Positions 8,875 through 18,611 of a DNA stretch of 53,390 nt are shown piece after piece (the first letter of the stretch is position 1; each line of letters opens with the position of its first letter). The notes below the pieces were generated by a model. That model saw only the letters and a program-made list of their open reading frames with translations. It was not told the DNA's origin and searched no databases. The position numbers and the translations under genes were made by a program. This DNA comes from Pedosphaera sp. (GTDB lineage Bacteria > Verrucomicrobiota > Verrucomicrobiia > Limisphaerales > DSYF01): positions 1-53,390 of the forward strand of contig JAFMIZ010000007.1 of NCBI GenBank assembly GCA_017853715.1, written 5' to 3'.

Positions 8875-9429
8875 ATGTCTGAAAAGTTTTTCGCCAAAGC
8901 CCATTGCCGTCAGTGCGGCGGCCACATCGAGTTCCCGTGCGAGGCGGCCGGGATGATGGTGCCGTGTCCGCATTGCCAGAAGCCCACGCCATTGCCGGCA
9001 GCCCTGCGGGGAAAAAGGAAAATTTGGTGGCTGGTCATGCCCGGCCTCTTGCTGGGGCTGATCGTAGTCGGCTGGCTCGCGATGAATGGGTTGCCGCACA
9101 CGGGACGTGCGGTCAAGCCATCTGTCATCCCCAACCCGGCCCCGGCCGATTTGCAGCGCGTGAGCCAGCTCGCCTTCTGGAATTTCGCGATCGAGCGCAA
9201 GGAAGAGAGCACCATCACCCACGCAACGGCCCGCGTGCTGAACGAGTCCGACGCGGTCCGCTATGGCATCGAGGTCAAGCTGGAGTTGCTCGACGCGCTG
9301 GGACAACCCGTGGGCACGGCGAAAGATTACCTCGAGCGGTTGGAGCCCAATCAGGATTCGCACATCCGCGCCCTGGTCATCAAGCGTGACACTGTCAGCG
9401 CGCGGATTCAGAGCATCACTGAGCAGTGA
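8875..9429 (+). CDS. zinc-ribbon membrane-anchored protein
   Basis: A 184-aa protein with three parts: a cytoplasmic zinc ribbon with two CxxC knuckles (CRQCGG and CPHCQK), a single membrane helix (IWWLVMPGLLLGLIVVGWLA), and an extracytoplasmic beta-rich domain of about 110 residues resembling FxLYD-like repeats (ATARVLNESDAVRYGIEVKLELLD). The function is unknown; ribbon-helix-beta designs are common in Verrucomicrobia. ATG 8875 is preferred; a GTG at 8863 would add four residues. It converges on the DUF1080 gene with three bases between the two stops. Confidence 0.8.
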   Translation: MSEKFFAKAHCRQCGGHIEFPCEAAGMMVPCPHCQKPTPLPAALRGKRKIWWLVMPGLLLGLIVVGWLAMNGLPHTGRAVKPSVIPNPAPADLQRVSQLAFWNFAIERKEESTITHATARVLNESDAVRYGIEVKLELLDALGQPVGTAKDYLERLEPNQDSHIRALVIKRDTVSARIQSITEQ

Positions 9430-9432
9430 CCT

Positions 9433-10758
9433 TCACGGCAGTGCGCGGATATCGACATGGCGAAACGCCACCGGATCGTCATGCCCGGCGAACCCGAAGT
9501 AGCCCGCTTTTCGGTCTTTGCCCGGATGCGGTTTGTCGCCCAAGAACTTGGTGACCCCGGACAAGTCGGCATCGAGAATCAACGTTCCGTTCAATTCTGC
9601 GCGGATGGTCGAGCCGCTCACGGTGACCTCCTGAAAGTTCCATCTACCGATGGGGTGCAAATAGCCTTGGTGCGCCGCGACCATGCCGTAGGCTGAGGCG
9701 TGAAATTGTCGCGGGTCGAGCTTGGCATACTTGGGATGTGCGGAGTCGAGCACCTGCAACTCGCACATGCCGACGTACGCGGTGTTGCCTTCGCCGGGGT
9801 ATCGGATCGCGAGGCCATTGTTTCCGCCCGGTGGCAACTTGAATTCAAACCGGGCGACAAAATTGGTGAACTGTTCTTTGAAGTAAATGGTGCCTCCTTG
9901 CCCGGGTTTGCAGACGATGCTGCCATCCTTCACTTCGTAATTGCCAATGAAGCCAGCCCAGCCCTCGAGATCACTTCCATTGAAGATGCGTTTGAACTCC
10001 TCGGTTTCCCCGTGGTCCGCTAAAATCCTGTTTGCCTCATCGCAGCCGATTTCCCGGATGAAGAGATTGCGCCAACGGATCTCGCCGCCGTGTGTCTGCA
10101 GTTGAACCGGTCCGCGGGCGGGCACGGGTGTCTTGCGATCATAGCAGTTCTCCAGCAGCGCATGTTTGACCACTGGCTGGTCGTTCAGCCACACGCTCAC
10201 GCGCGAGCCGACCATGACGATGCGCAGTTGATTCCATTCGCCGAAGGGTTTGTCCGCCCTAACGAGCGGGTCTTTTCCGGGGGTGCCGGGGGAATTGTTC
10301 CAGAGGCCGCCGGAACCTTTGTCGGCGCCGTGCTTGAACCTGGCCTCATCGGTGTAATCCCAAATTTGCACCTGCGGGCAGCCGCGCAGGTACACGCCCG
10401 AATCCGCCTTGGGCACGGTCTTGTATTCCAGCAATAACTCGAAATCGCCGTAATCTTTCACGGTGGTGGCATATTTGCCTTGGCCATCATTGACCAGTTC
10501 ATTGCCCTCAGCGCGCCAGTGCTTGGCCATGTCCGCGGACCATTCGGCGTCTTGCTTGGCGCGGTCCTCGGGGGGGAGAGATGAATACTTGCGCGGGTCA
10601 AAGGTTTCGCCGCCGCGCCAGCCCTCGAGATTGTGGCCGTTGAAAAGGGGCAGAAAACCCGGGGGCGCGTCCTTGCCATGACTGGCGCCGGGTAAGGACA
10701 CGGCTATAGCGGTCAGCAAGGGCAGCAACTGGAGCATGAAGAAATGGGGCGTTTTCAT
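9433..10758 (-). CDS. two-domain DUF1080 (3-keto-disaccharide hydrolase) protein
   Basis: A 441-aa exported protein. After a signal peptide (MLQLLPLLTAIAVSLPGASHG) come two copies of the DUF1080 concanavalin-like fold: the first opens LFNGHNLEGWRGG, the second IFNGSDLEGWAGF. Repeated landmarks include SGVYLRG and NNGLAIRYPG, and each ends with a strand typical of the family (IRWRNLFIREI; AFRHVDIRAL). Members hydrolyse 3-keto-glycosides or bind sugars in the periplasm; which applies to this copy is not visible. ATG 10758 is chosen because it begins at the signal peptide; the longer frame adds nine residues. It is divergent from aconitase across 107 bp. Confidence 0.9.
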   Translation of the reverse strand: MKTPHFFMLQLLPLLTAIAVSLPGASHGKDAPPGFLPLFNGHNLEGWRGGETFDPRKYSSLPPEDRAKQDAEWSADMAKHWRAEGNELVNDGQGKYATTVKDYGDFELLLEYKTVPKADSGVYLRGCPQVQIWDYTDEARFKHGADKGSGGLWNNSPGTPGKDPLVRADKPFGEWNQLRIVMVGSRVSVWLNDQPVVKHALLENCYDRKTPVPARGPVQLQTHGGEIRWRNLFIREIGCDEANRILADHGETEEFKRIFNGSDLEGWAGFIGNYEVKDGSIVCKPGQGGTIYFKEQFTNFVARFEFKLPPGGNNGLAIRYPGEGNTAYVGMCELQVLDSAHPKYAKLDPRQFHASAYGMVAAHQGYLHPIGRWNFQEVTVSGSTIRAELNGTLILDADLSGVTKFLGDKPHPGKDRKAGYFGFAGHDDPVAFRHVDIRALP

Positions 10759-10865
10759 GAGGCTGGCACTAGCTATCGCTGCCACGAATCCACGTCAAGC
10801 AAGGCTCGTGAGTTTTTCTTTTGCAGATTTGGCGGGTTCCCGCAAAATCCCGGTCAGAATTTGAC

Positions 10866-13616
10866 ATGAGCACAGCAAACAACCCGTTCAACACACTGCA
10901 AACATTCGACCTCGGCAACGGCAAGAAAGGCCAGTTTCATTCGCTGCCCGCGCTCGAAGCCGCCGGCATCGGCCCGATTTCCAAGCTGCCCATCAGCATC
11001 CGCCTGGTTTTGGAATCCGTACTGCGTAACTGCGACGGCTTGAAGGTGCAGGACCAAAACGTCCGCGAGCTGGCCAATTGGAAGGCCAGCGAAGCCCGCA
11101 CAGCGGAAATCCCCTTCGTCGTGGCGCGGATCGTATTGCAGGACTTCACCGGCGTGCCGTTGCTCGTGGACCTCGCGGCGATGCGCAGCGCCGTGAACAA
11201 GCTCGGCAAGAATCCCAAGATCATCGAGCCGCTTGTGCCCGTGGACCTGGTGGTGGACCATTCCGTGCAGGTGGACTTCGCCGGGGCGTCCGACTCAATG
11301 CAGAAAAATCTCGAACTGGAATTCAGCCGTAACCGCGAGCGTTACCAGTTTCTCAAATGGGGCATGCAGGCGTTCGACACGTTCAAGGTCGTCCCGCCCG
11401 GCATCGGCATCGTGCATCAGGTCAACTTGGAATATCTCGCCAAGGGTGTGCTTGAACAGGATGGTATCTATTACCCGGATACGCTCGTCGGCACCGACTC
11501 GCATACCACCATGATCAACGGCATCGGCATCGTGGGCTGGGGGGTGGGCGGCATTGAAGCCGAAGCGGGCATGCTCGGTCAGCCGGTTTACTTCCTGACA
11601 CCCGACGTCGTGGGTGTGCATCTCACCGGTTCGCTCGGTGAAGGTGTCACCGCCACCGACCTTGCGCTGACAGTGACTCAACTGCTCCGCAAGACGAAGG
11701 TCGTGGGCAAGTTCGTGGAATTCTTCGGACCCGGCGCGGGAGCTTTGCCCGTAGTCGACCGCTCGACCATCGCCAACATGGCTCCCGAATACGGCGCGAC
11801 GATGGGCTTCTTCCCGATTGACGAGGAGTGCGTGAACTACCTGCGCGCCACTGGCCGCAGCGAAGCGCACTGCGCGATGTATGAGAGCTATTACAAGGCG
11901 CAGGGCCTCTGGGGCATCCCGCAGGCGGGGCAGATCGAATACTCGCAAGTGGTCGACCTCGACCTTGCGAGCGTAAAGCCCAGCGTTGCCGGCCCCAAGC
12001 GCCCGCAAGATCGCATCGAACTCGGCAATCTCCGCCGTGAGTTCTTCAACGCCGTGCAACGTCCCGTCGCCGAGAATGGCTTCGGCAAGAGCCGTCAGGT
12101 GTTCGGCAAGGCCGTCAAAGTCGAAACTGCCGCCAAGAAGAAGGCCACCATCGGCACCGGCTCGGTGGTTATCGCGGCGATCACGAGCTGCACGAACACC
12201 AGCAATCCCAGCGTGATGCTCGCCGCCGGTTTGCTCGCCAAGAAGGCCGTTGAAAAAGGTCTCAAGGTGAACCCCGCCGTAAAAGCCTCGCTGGCTCCTG
12301 GTTCGCGTGTCGTGACGGACTACCTCAAGAAGACCGGCCTCACGCCTTATCTCAACAAGCTCAAGTTCAACACGGTCGGCTACGGCTGCACGACCTGCAT
12401 CGGCAATTCCGGTCCGCTGGACCCGGCCATCGAGGATGCCATCGTGAAGAATGATTTCGTCACCGCGAGCGTGCTGTCCGGAAACCGCAATTTTGAGGCG
12501 CGCGTGCACCAGAACGTGAAGTCAAACTTCCTCATGTCGCCGCCGCTGGTCGTCGCCTTCGCGCTGGCTGGCCGTGCGGACATTGATTTGAGCTGCGAAC
12601 CGCTCGGCACGAGCAAGGACGGCGAGCCCGTTTACCTTGCGGATATCTGGCCGACATTGCAGGAAGTGCGCGACGCGATGCAGTCCGCGCTCAAGCCGGA
12701 AGTGTTCCGCAAGCTCTACAAGGATTTCGCCAAGCAGAATCCCAAGTGGAACGAGATCCCGTCGAGCGTGGGCAACGTGTATGAGTGGGACATCAAGTCC
12801 ACCTACATCCAGGAGCCGCCGTTCTTCACGGACTTCTCCATGCAGCCTGCGGGCATCGCGCCCATCGAAGGGGCGCGGCCGTTGGGCATCTTCGGCGACA
12901 GCGTGACCACGGACCACATCTCGCCTGCCGGTGCGATCAAGAAAGCTTCGCCCGCTGGAAAATTTCTCACTGACAACGCCGTCGAGTTCGCCGACTTCAA
13001 CAGCTACGGCTCACGTCGTGGCAACGACCGCATCATGACGCGCGGCACCTTCGCCAATGTGCGCATCAAGAACCTGATGTGCCCGGGCGTCGAAGGCGGT
13101 TACACGGTCTACTTCGGCAGCAAGGGTGTGCCCGCGCCGGACAAGGCGATCACCGTTGCTTCCGGCCAGCCGACGTACATCTACGATGCCTGCATGGCTT
13201 ACAAGTCCGAGGGCACGCCGCTGATCATCGTGGCCGGACAGGAATACGGCACCGGCTCCAGCCGTGACTGGGCGGCCAAAGGCACCAAACTCCTAGGCGT
13301 GACAGTGGTCGTGGCGCAGAGCTTCGAGCGCATTCACCGCAGCAACCTCGTCGGCATGGGCGTGCTGCCGTTGCAATTCAAGGATGGCACCACCGCGCAA
13401 ACCCTGAAGCTGGACGGCACCGAGACCTACGACATCGTCGGTCTTGACGCAAACATCAAGCCCCAGCAGGACCTGATGCTGAAGATCACCCGCAAGGACG
13501 GCGGCGTGGAAAACGTATCCGTTCGCTGCCGCATCGATACGCCGATCGAAATCGATTACTACAAGCATGGCGGTATCCTGCCGTATGTGCTTCGGCAGTT
13601 AGTTGCGAAGGCTTAG
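10866..13616 (+). CDS. acnA: aconitate hydratase AcnA
   Basis: Isomerises citrate and isocitrate in the TCA cycle using a 4Fe-4S cluster. The 916-aa length and domain order fit the AcnA/IRP type: N-terminal 4Fe-4S region with [19 protein letters not shown], cluster ligands in [13 protein letters not shown] and the [12 protein letters not shown] pair, then the swivelling domain with [15 protein letters not shown] and [18 protein letters not shown] 10866 opens at the typical beginning ([12 protein letters not shown]); the longer frame has an implausible basic leader. It is transcribed away from the DUF1080 gene and is followed 165 bp later by the rRNA methyltransferase gene. No insertion arrays are visible in it. 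Confidence 0.97.
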   Translation: MSTANNPFNTLQTFDLGNGKKGQFHSLPALEAAGIGPISKLPISIRLVLESVLRNCDGLKVQDQNVRELANWKASEARTAEIPFVVARIVLQDFTGVPLLVDLAAMRSAVNKLGKNPKIIEPLVPVDLVVDHSVQVDFAGASDSMQKNLELEFSRNRERYQFLKWGMQAFDTFKVVPPGIGIVHQVNLEYLAKGVLEQDGIYYPDTLVGTDSHTTMINGIGIVGWGVGGIEAEAGMLGQPVYFLTPDVVGVHLTGSLGEGVTATDLALTVTQLLRKTKVVGKFVEFFGPGAGALPVVDRSTIANMAPEYGATMGFFPIDEECVNYLRATGRSEAHCAMYESYYKAQGLWGIPQAGQIEYSQVVDLDLASVKPSVAGPKRPQDRIELGNLRREFFNAVQRPVAENGFGKSRQVFGKAVKVETAAKKKATIGTGSVVIAAITSCTNTSNPSVMLAAGLLAKKAVEKGLKVNPAVKASLAPGSRVVTDYLKKTGLTPYLNKLKFNTVGYGCTTCIGNSGPLDPAIEDAIVKNDFVTASVLSGNRNFEARVHQNVKSNFLMSPPLVVAFALAGRADIDLSCEPLGTSKDGEPVYLADIWPTLQEVRDAMQSALKPEVFRKLYKDFAKQNPKWNEIPSSVGNVYEWDIKSTYIQEPPFFTDFSMQPAGIAPIEGARPLGIFGDSVTTDHISPAGAIKKASPAGKFLTDNAVEFADFNSYGSRRGNDRIMTRGTFANVRIKNLMCPGVEGGYTVYFGSKGVPAPDKAITVASGQPTYIYDACMAYKSEGTPLIIVAGQEYGTGSSRDWAAKGTKLLGVTVVVAQSFERIHRSNLVGMGVLPLQFKDGTTAQTLKLDGTETYDIVGLDANIKPQQDLMLKITRKDGGVENVSVRCRIDTPIEIDYYKHGGILPYVLRQLVAKA

Positions 13617-13781
13617 CGGCGGAAAAGCGTGGAGCATCGTCTTGCGTATTACAAAAAGCGCCGTCTGCGACGAGGCGGAGGTCGGGCATCGTCACAGCTG
13701 CACAGTCCAATGTGGAATGCGAAAGACTTTTGGCCGGTCCTCACCTAGGCTGTCTTCGCCGGACCGCAAGACGGAACCCGC

Positions 13782-14927
13782 ATGTCTCCACTAGAGATTC
13801 AATACGCCGCCAGGGTCATCCGCCAGACTTCCAAGGAACGTCCGGCGGACGGTGTATTGCGTGAGGCGTTGAAAGCGGACGCCTTGCTCACGGCAGCACA
13901 ACGGCGCGAGATTGCGAAGGCGGTCTTCGCCTACTACCGGTGGCGCGGGTGGCACGACCGCAAACGTGAAGTGGAGTCGCGGGTGGCATGGTCGCTGGAA
14001 CTGGCGGACAAGTATCACAAGAATCCCTTTGCTCTGCCCGCTGACGCCTTGCGAGCCAAGGCGGTCCCCGAATGGCTGGCCGCGGAGATGGAGTGTCCGG
14101 AACCGTGGTTGAGGTCGTTGCAGCGTGAGCCGCGCTTGTGGCTGCGGGCGAGGCCCGGCAAGGCACGTGAACTGGCGAACAAGCTCGGCGATTGCAAGGT
14201 CCACAAGGGGCTGCTGATGCGCGATGCCGTTGAATTTCAGGGCCTGCGTGATTTGTTCTCTGCCGAGCCGTTCAAGGCGGGCGAATTCGAGTTGCAGGAC
14301 ATCGGTTCGCAAGCCGTAAGCGCCCTTTGTTCGCCCGAGCCTGGGGATGTTTGGTGGGATGCCTGCGCGGGCGAGGGCGGCAAGACGCTGCATCTGGCAG
14401 ACCTGATGCAGGGCAGGGGACAGGTGTTCGCGAGCGACAAGGCGGAGTGGCGTTTGGCCAAGCTGAAACAACGCGCCGCGCGTGCCTTGATTCAGAATTA
14501 CCAGAGCGCACCTTGGGAGGGCGGCGAGCAGTTGCCATTCCCGGTGAAGTTCGACGGCATCTTGGTGGATGCGCCGTGCAGCGGGGTCGGGACTTGGCAA
14601 CGCAATCCGCACGCGCGCTGGACCACGACGGCCAACGACGTCCAAGAACTGGCGCAGCTACAACTGCATTTGATGACCAATGCCGCGCGGGCGCTGAAAT
14701 CCGGCGGACGATTAATCTTTGCCGTATGCACGCTGACACGGGCGGAGACGACGGGTGTGGTCGAGGCGTTCCAACAATCGCACCCGCAATTCGAGCCGGC
14801 CGCATTGCCCGTGTTGCGTGAGGAAGCAGCGAAGCTGGGCATCAAGGGGCAGCCCGCGCAGTTCATCTGGCCGCAGGAATTCCAGGGCAACGGGATGTTC
14901 GTGGCGCAGTGGCGGCGTGTGGGTTGA
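13782..14927 (+). CDS. RsmB/NSUN-family RNA m5C methyltransferase
   Basis: A 381-aa S-adenosylmethionine-dependent cytosine-5 RNA methyltransferase. An all-helical NusB-like N-terminus (AQRREIAKAVFAYYRWRG) precedes a Rossmann core with SAM motif DACAGEGGKTLHLADLM, then the motif IV cysteine in DAPCSGVGTWQRNP and the catalytic cysteine in FAVCTL. The layout resembles RsmB, which acts on 16S rRNA C967, but the NusB-like part is short, so the exact target is uncertain and I give no symbol. It stands 165 bp after aconitase and converges on the pil operon across an 81-bp gap holding a minus-strand terminator. Confidence 0.9.
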   Translation: MSPLEIQYAARVIRQTSKERPADGVLREALKADALLTAAQRREIAKAVFAYYRWRGWHDRKREVESRVAWSLELADKYHKNPFALPADALRAKAVPEWLAAEMECPEPWLRSLQREPRLWLRARPGKARELANKLGDCKVHKGLLMRDAVEFQGLRDLFSAEPFKAGEFELQDIGSQAVSALCSPEPGDVWWDACAGEGGKTLHLADLMQGRGQVFASDKAEWRLAKLKQRAARALIQNYQSAPWEGGEQLPFPVKFDGILVDAPCSGVGTWQRNPHARWTTTANDVQELAQLQLHLMTNAARALKSGGRLIFAVCTLTRAETTGVVEAFQQSHPQFEPAALPVLREEAAKLGIKGQPAQFIWPQEFQGNGMFVAQWRRVG

Positions 14928-14934
14928 GGTCTCT

Positions 14935-14971
14935 TGAAAAAGCAAACCCCGAACGCATCGCTGCGTCCGGG
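14935..14971 (-). terminator. intrinsic terminator of the pil-lacI operon
   Basis: A 10-bp stem (14948-14957 with 14962-14971) closes a four-base loop and is followed on the minus strand by a T-rich stretch (GTTTGCTTTTTC). The one non-Watson-Crick pair becomes G-U only in the minus transcript and A-C in the plus one, which supports minus orientation. It lies 37 bp past the stop of 15009-15446. Confidence 0.55.
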
Positions 14972-15008
14972 ATCCGTGACAAGACGGAACTCCTGGCAGA
15001 ACCGACAA

Positions 15009-15446
15009 CTAGTCAGATCGGAAATAGTCGTCGCTCAGGGTTGCCTTGGCATCTTCAAACTGTTTGTTGGGTCCGGCGGAGCGGATGAGCACTTCGTTTT
15101 GCGCGAAGTAGATTTTCAGCGGGGTGCCCCATGGGTCGACAATTTCGCCCTTGGCATTCAATTGCGAGTCGCGCACGGCCATGATCATAAGACGCTTTGA
15201 GTTGTCGCCTTCACGAATGGACTTGGCGATCTGCGCGTTGCTGCCCGTGGGATACTGGCCGATGATGGATTTATATTTGTGAAACGCCTCAAACAGCTGG
15301 TCCACCTCCGCGGACAATGCGCGTTGGTTTTTGTTGGCGTTCCATTCTCGGAGAGCGAAGCAACCCCAGACACCGCCTGCTGCGAGGACACCGATGGCCA
15401 GTAATTGGGCACCGCGTTTTATCTTGTGCATGAATTCTTCATTCAT
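15009..15446 (-). CDS. GspG-like pseudopilin-domain protein
   Basis: A 145-aa protein with one N-terminal membrane helix (LLAIGVLAAGGVWGCFALREW) and a soluble domain that ends like type II secretion pseudopilins: DPWGTPLKIYF, IRSAGPNKQFED and a closing DDYFRSD. The canonical prepilin peptidase site (G|FTLxE) is absent, so it is either an anchored relative or uses an atypical leader. Its presence at the end of a run that begins with pilT and pilU fits a role near type IV pili or secretion, by context only. ATG 15446 is six bases past the lacI-type stop; a second ATG five codons in is possible. Confidence 0.75.
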   Translation of the reverse strand: MNEEFMHKIKRGAQLLAIGVLAAGGVWGCFALREWNANKNQRALSAEVDQLFEAFHKYKSIIGQYPTGSNAQIAKSIREGDNSKRLMIMAVRDSQLNAKGEIVDPWGTPLKIYFAQNEVLIRSAGPNKQFEDAKATLSDDYFRSD

Positions 15447-15452
15447 GCCCCG

Positions 15453-16481
15453 TCAGGCTGCATTTTTCTTGCCAACCGGAGCCGGGCCGGTGCTGTCGCG
15501 GACCAGCAACTCCGCGGGAATACGCTTGGGCTCCGGGCGTGCGCCTCTGAGCATTTGCATCAACAGATCCATGGCGGCCTGACCGAGGTGGAATTTGGGC
15601 TGGCGAATGGTGGTCAGCGGCACGCGGAAGTGTTGGCTAAGCAGGATATTTCCGAAGCCCGTTACGGAGACGTCTTCGGGGACGCGGTAGCCCTGCTGGA
15701 GCAGTGTTTCAACTGCACCCACTGCCACCATGTCATTGACGCACTGAACGGCTGTCGGCACTTCGCCCTCGTTGATCATTTGCAAGGCCGCCTTGGCACC
15801 GTCCTCAATAGCCCGGCCGGCCTGGAAAACAAGTTTGTCATCCACGTCGAGTCCGGCCTCGCGGAGCGCGCGGCGGTAGCCCTCAAAACGCTCACGTGTC
15901 CACGGGGTGACGGGTGGTCCGGCGAGGTAGGCGATGCGTTTATGGCCTTCGGACAGAAGATGCTTGGTCACCGCGTAGGCTCCAGCGCTGTCATCACAGG
16001 CAACGTTCAGGAATTGGGAACAAAACGGAGCCGTGTGACCGAGAACGACAGTGGGGGTTCCGTTGTTTTTTAATTCCCGGTAAACCCGGTCTTCCGACGC
16101 CAAGCGGTAAACCGGTGAAATGATCAATCCCTCAACTCGCCGTGCCAGCAGGCGTTGGATCGCTTCGCCCTCGCGGTCAACTTTGTTGTGCGTATGGGCG
16201 AGGATCAGGTCGTAACCCAGTTCATGTGCGCGTTCCTCGATAGCCAGCACAATGCGGGCGAAGATGGGGTTGGTGAGCGAAGACACAACCAAACCGAGCA
16301 GTTTGGTGGAACGGGTGCGCAGGCCCTGCGCAGCTGTGTCGGGCACGTAGCCCATTTGCCTGGCCAGATCGCGGATTCGCGCCTTGGTGGCACCCGATAC
16401 GTCCGGGGCGTCGCGCAACGCCTTCGACACTGTCATCACGGAAACGCCCGCCTGCAATGCGATGTCTTTTAGCCGAACCAT
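15453..16481 (-). CDS. LacI-family transcriptional regulator
   Basis: A 342-aa repressor-type protein. The N-terminal helix-turn-helix with hinge (VRLKDIALQAGVSVMTVSKA, then ARIRDLARQMGYVPD) is a textbook LacI DNA-binding domain; the rest is the periplasmic-binding-protein-like effector domain (LLGLVVSSLTNPIFARIVLA, DDSAGAYAVTKHLLSEGHKRIAYL). The effector is probably a sugar, by family. ATG 16481 begins exactly at the domain; the upstream frame is not needed. Its place between nadK and the GspG-like gene is odd, since LacI regulators usually neighbour sugar genes. Its targets are therefore likely elsewhere. Confidence 0.94.
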   Translation of the reverse strand: MVRLKDIALQAGVSVMTVSKALRDAPDVSGATKARIRDLARQMGYVPDTAAQGLRTRSTKLLGLVVSSLTNPIFARIVLAIEERAHELGYDLILAHTHNKVDREGEAIQRLLARRVEGLIISPVYRLASEDRVYRELKNNGTPTVVLGHTAPFCSQFLNVACDDSAGAYAVTKHLLSEGHKRIAYLAGPPVTPWTRERFEGYRRALREAGLDVDDKLVFQAGRAIEDGAKAALQMINEGEVPTAVQCVNDMVAVGAVETLLQQGYRVPEDVSVTGFGNILLSQHFRVPLTTIRQPKFHLGQAAMDLLMQMLRGARPEPKRIPAELLVRDSTGPAPVGKKNAA

Positions 16482-16510
16482 TTTTAATGCTCCTGATTGT
16501 CGGTTGTGGA

Positions 16511-17398
16511 CTAGGTGAGGTTGGTTCCCCGCCAATGCAATTTGCGCCGCAGTGCCTTGTAAAATGAACTGCCCGCCAGATGCATCAATCGGACGGTGCG
16601 CTGACTCTGGCGGATGAGAATCTTGTCGCCCGCATCCAGTTCGCAGGTCAAATCACCATCTACGCTGAGAACCGTTGCTGGTTTCGGATTTGCTGCCTGT
16701 ATCTCGACAGTGGAAGTCAGCGGGAGCACGAGTGATCGATTGGAGAGCGTGTGTGGGCAAATCGGAGTCAGCGCGATGACTTTCGCGGTCGGATGCACCA
16801 CGGCGCCGCCGGCGGCAAGCGAGTATGCCGTTGAACCCGTTGGCGAACTCACAATCAAGCCGTCGCAGCGATAGCGCGTCAGCGGCTCCCCATCCACGGC
16901 GACATCGAGGTCGATGAGGCGCGAGGTGCCGCTGCGGCTGATGACCACATCGTTCAGGGCAGCGGCGCGCAGTTTTGTTTTGCCACATTCAACTGTGGCT
17001 TGGAGCAGGGCCCGTGGCTCGAACGTGTAGTCGCCCTGCCAGATTTGTGTCAGGGCGTGTTTGAGGTCGCCGGAGGGAACGCCGGTGAGAAATCCCAGCC
17101 CGCCAATGTTGATGCCCAGAATGGGAGTCCGTGCCCCAGCGATTTCCCGCGCGACGCGAAGCATGGTGCCATCGCCACCAAAGACCAGCACCAGGTCTGT
17201 TTTCCGGGCGAGCGAAACCACGTCCCGTTCGATTGGCATCTTCAGGGAGAAAGAGTTCGCTGTCGAATCTTCGGTAAGGACCATCCGCCCGGTCCTGCGG
17301 ATGAGCGAAGCCGCCTGCTGCAGGACCTCCACGCAAGCGGACTTCTCAGGGTTGCCCACCAGGCCAACCCGCTCGATGTGCTCAACGTTTTTTTTCAA
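16511..17398 (-). CDS. nadK: NAD kinase
   Basis: Phosphorylates NAD to NADP in the cytoplasm. Signature GGDGTMLRVAREIAG and the following GINIGGLGFLTG are present, with the NAD-binding RYRCDGLIVSSPTGSTAYSLAAGG block and SPICPHTLSNRSLVLP-like strand. Length 295 aa is normal. The start is a TTG (17398) overlapping the tlyA stop by 17 bases; the frame has no better start before the conserved RVGLVGNPEK strand, and TlyA-NadK adjacency is common in bacteria. Translational coupling with tlyA is likely. Confidence 0.95.
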   Translation of the reverse strand: MKKNVEHIERVGLVGNPEKSACVEVLQQAASLIRRTGRMVLTEDSTANSFSLKMPIERDVVSLARKTDLVLVFGGDGTMLRVAREIAGARTPILGINIGGLGFLTGVPSGDLKHALTQIWQGDYTFEPRALLQATVECGKTKLRAAALNDVVISRSGTSRLIDLDVAVDGEPLTRYRCDGLIVSSPTGSTAYSLAAGGAVVHPTAKVIALTPICPHTLSNRSLVLPLTSTVEIQAANPKPATVLSVDGDLTCELDAGDKILIRQSQRTVRLMHLAGSSFYKALRRKLHWRGTNLT

Positions 17399-18122
17399 TC
17401 AGCGTCAGAAATTCCCTGTTGCCTGCCGGGCCCAGCAACGGGGATTCAGTTAAGCCAACCCAACCCGCGCCGTCAATGGTGCCGACGAAGTCATGCAGCT
17501 CGCGGATGACCCGCTCATGCACCGCCGGGTCGGTGATCACGCCCTCACCCTTGTCCACTTCGGCCTTGCCTGCCTCGAATTGGGGCTTGATCAAAGCCAC
17601 AATGATTCCGCCGGATTTGACCAAGCGAAGCGCGGATTCGAGGAGTTTGGTCAGTGAAATGAATGAGCAATCAATAACCACGAGGTCAGCTGGGTGAAAG
17701 GGGGTGGGGAAGCCGGCAGGGGTGAGCGTGCGGGCGTTGGTCCTCTCCATCACGACCACGCGCGAATCTTGACGCAGTTTCCAGGCGAGCTGCCCGTGGC
17801 CGACGTCCACGGCATAAACCCTGGCTGCGCCCGATTGGAGCAAGCAGTCCGTGAATCCGCCGGTGGAAGCGCCCAAGTCAACGGCGGTCAGTCCGGTGAC
17901 ATTCAGGGAAAAATGTTGGAGCGCATGCTCCAGTTTAAAGCCGCCCCGGCTGACGAACTTTTCCGGGGCCAGTAATTGAACCTGATCCTGCGAGTTGACG
18001 GCGTCGCTGGCTTTGCGGGCAGGGTGGCCGTTAATCCGAACCTGACCCGCCATGATCGCGCGCTGGGCCTTTTCTCGGCTTGCGCAAATTCCCTTTTCCA
18101 CCAAGGCCTGATCCAGACGCAT
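17382..18122 (-). CDS. tlyA: TlyA-family rRNA 2'-O-methyltransferase
   Basis: A 246-aa protein with an S4 RNA-binding domain at residues 1-60 (RLDQALVEKGICASREKAQR) followed by an FtsJ-like SAM methyltransferase (TAVDLGASTGGFTDCLLQSG, AVDVGHGQLAWKL, DLVVIDCSFISLTKLL). TlyA proteins methylate ribose 2'-OH of 16S and 23S rRNA cytidines and influence capreomycin sensitivity in mycobacteria. The lysines and aromatic residues of the family appear intact. It overlaps nadK by 17 bases and starts 12 bases after the pseudo-receiver gene. Confidence 0.93.
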   Translation of the reverse strand: MRLDQALVEKGICASREKAQRAIMAGQVRINGHPARKASDAVNSQDQVQLLAPEKFVSRGGFKLEHALQHFSLNVTGLTAVDLGASTGGFTDCLLQSGAARVYAVDVGHGQLAWKLRQDSRVVVMERTNARTLTPAGFPTPFHPADLVVIDCSFISLTKLLESALRLVKSGGIIVALIKPQFEAGKAEVDKGEGVITDPAVHERVIRELHDFVGTIDGAGWVGLTESPLLGPAGNREFLTLIEKKR

Positions 18123-18134
18123 GTCCGGAGGCTA

Positions 18135-18608
18135 TCAGTCGCGGGTTTCCCCCGCCAGCACGCGTGCTTGCGCTTCGCGATAATTATTAAGGAAGAAATT
18201 ATTGTCCGCCACGGTCTTTTCGACCAGCTGCTTCAGGAGGAACAGTTCGGAGGGGTTGATGACCGCATGAACACTCTGCTGGAAGGCCTGCATCGGCGTG
18301 AAGGTCTGGAACGAATCGCCGAACAGCACGAACGTGCAGTGACGACGCTGCGTCATGGGCATTTTCTGCACGGCCTGGAGCGTCAGGTTTTCCGTGATGT
18401 CGTTGGCGGCGAACAATTCCTCAATCACCACCACTTGATAGCGGGCCTGTGAGAAGCGGACCAAAAAGTCGCCATGCGTGGCCGCAGTGTGGACTTTGTA
18501 GCCGAGTTCAGACAGCGCGGTGCGGGCTTCTTCCATCCAGTCCGGCGTGGAGAACGCGAGCAGGGCGGGTTTGTCCGACGTGCCAATGAATTCAAATTGG
18601 TCTGACAT
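18135..18608 (-). CDS. receiver-like protein without phosphoacceptor
   Basis: A 157-aa soluble protein shaped like a response-regulator receiver: strand (PALLAFS), helix, strand (YKVHTA), helix, strand (YQVVVIEELF), helix, strand (CTFVLFGDS) and helix. The site where an aspartate should end the third strand reads VVVIEE, so the phosphoacceptor is absent or replaced by glutamate, and the two-acidic-residue pocket at the first strand is also missing. It is therefore a likely pseudo-receiver. It lies three bases after pilU and 12 before tlyA, so a role in regulating the retraction motors is a reasonable but untested inference. Confidence 0.75.
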   Translation of the reverse strand: MSDQFEFIGTSDKPALLAFSTPDWMEEARTALSELGYKVHTAATHGDFLVRFSQARYQVVVIEELFAANDITENLTLQAVQKMPMTQRRHCTFVLFGDSFQTFTPMQAFQQSVHAVINPSELFLLKQLVEKTVADNNFFLNNYREAQARVLAGETRD

Positions 18609-18611
18609 AAC

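Noticed and set aside
11295-12509. A 404-aa antisense frame within acnA
   Set aside because: It mirrors acnA, whose domain and cluster motifs are unmistakable; the antisense protein is His/Arg/Ala-rich shadow coding.
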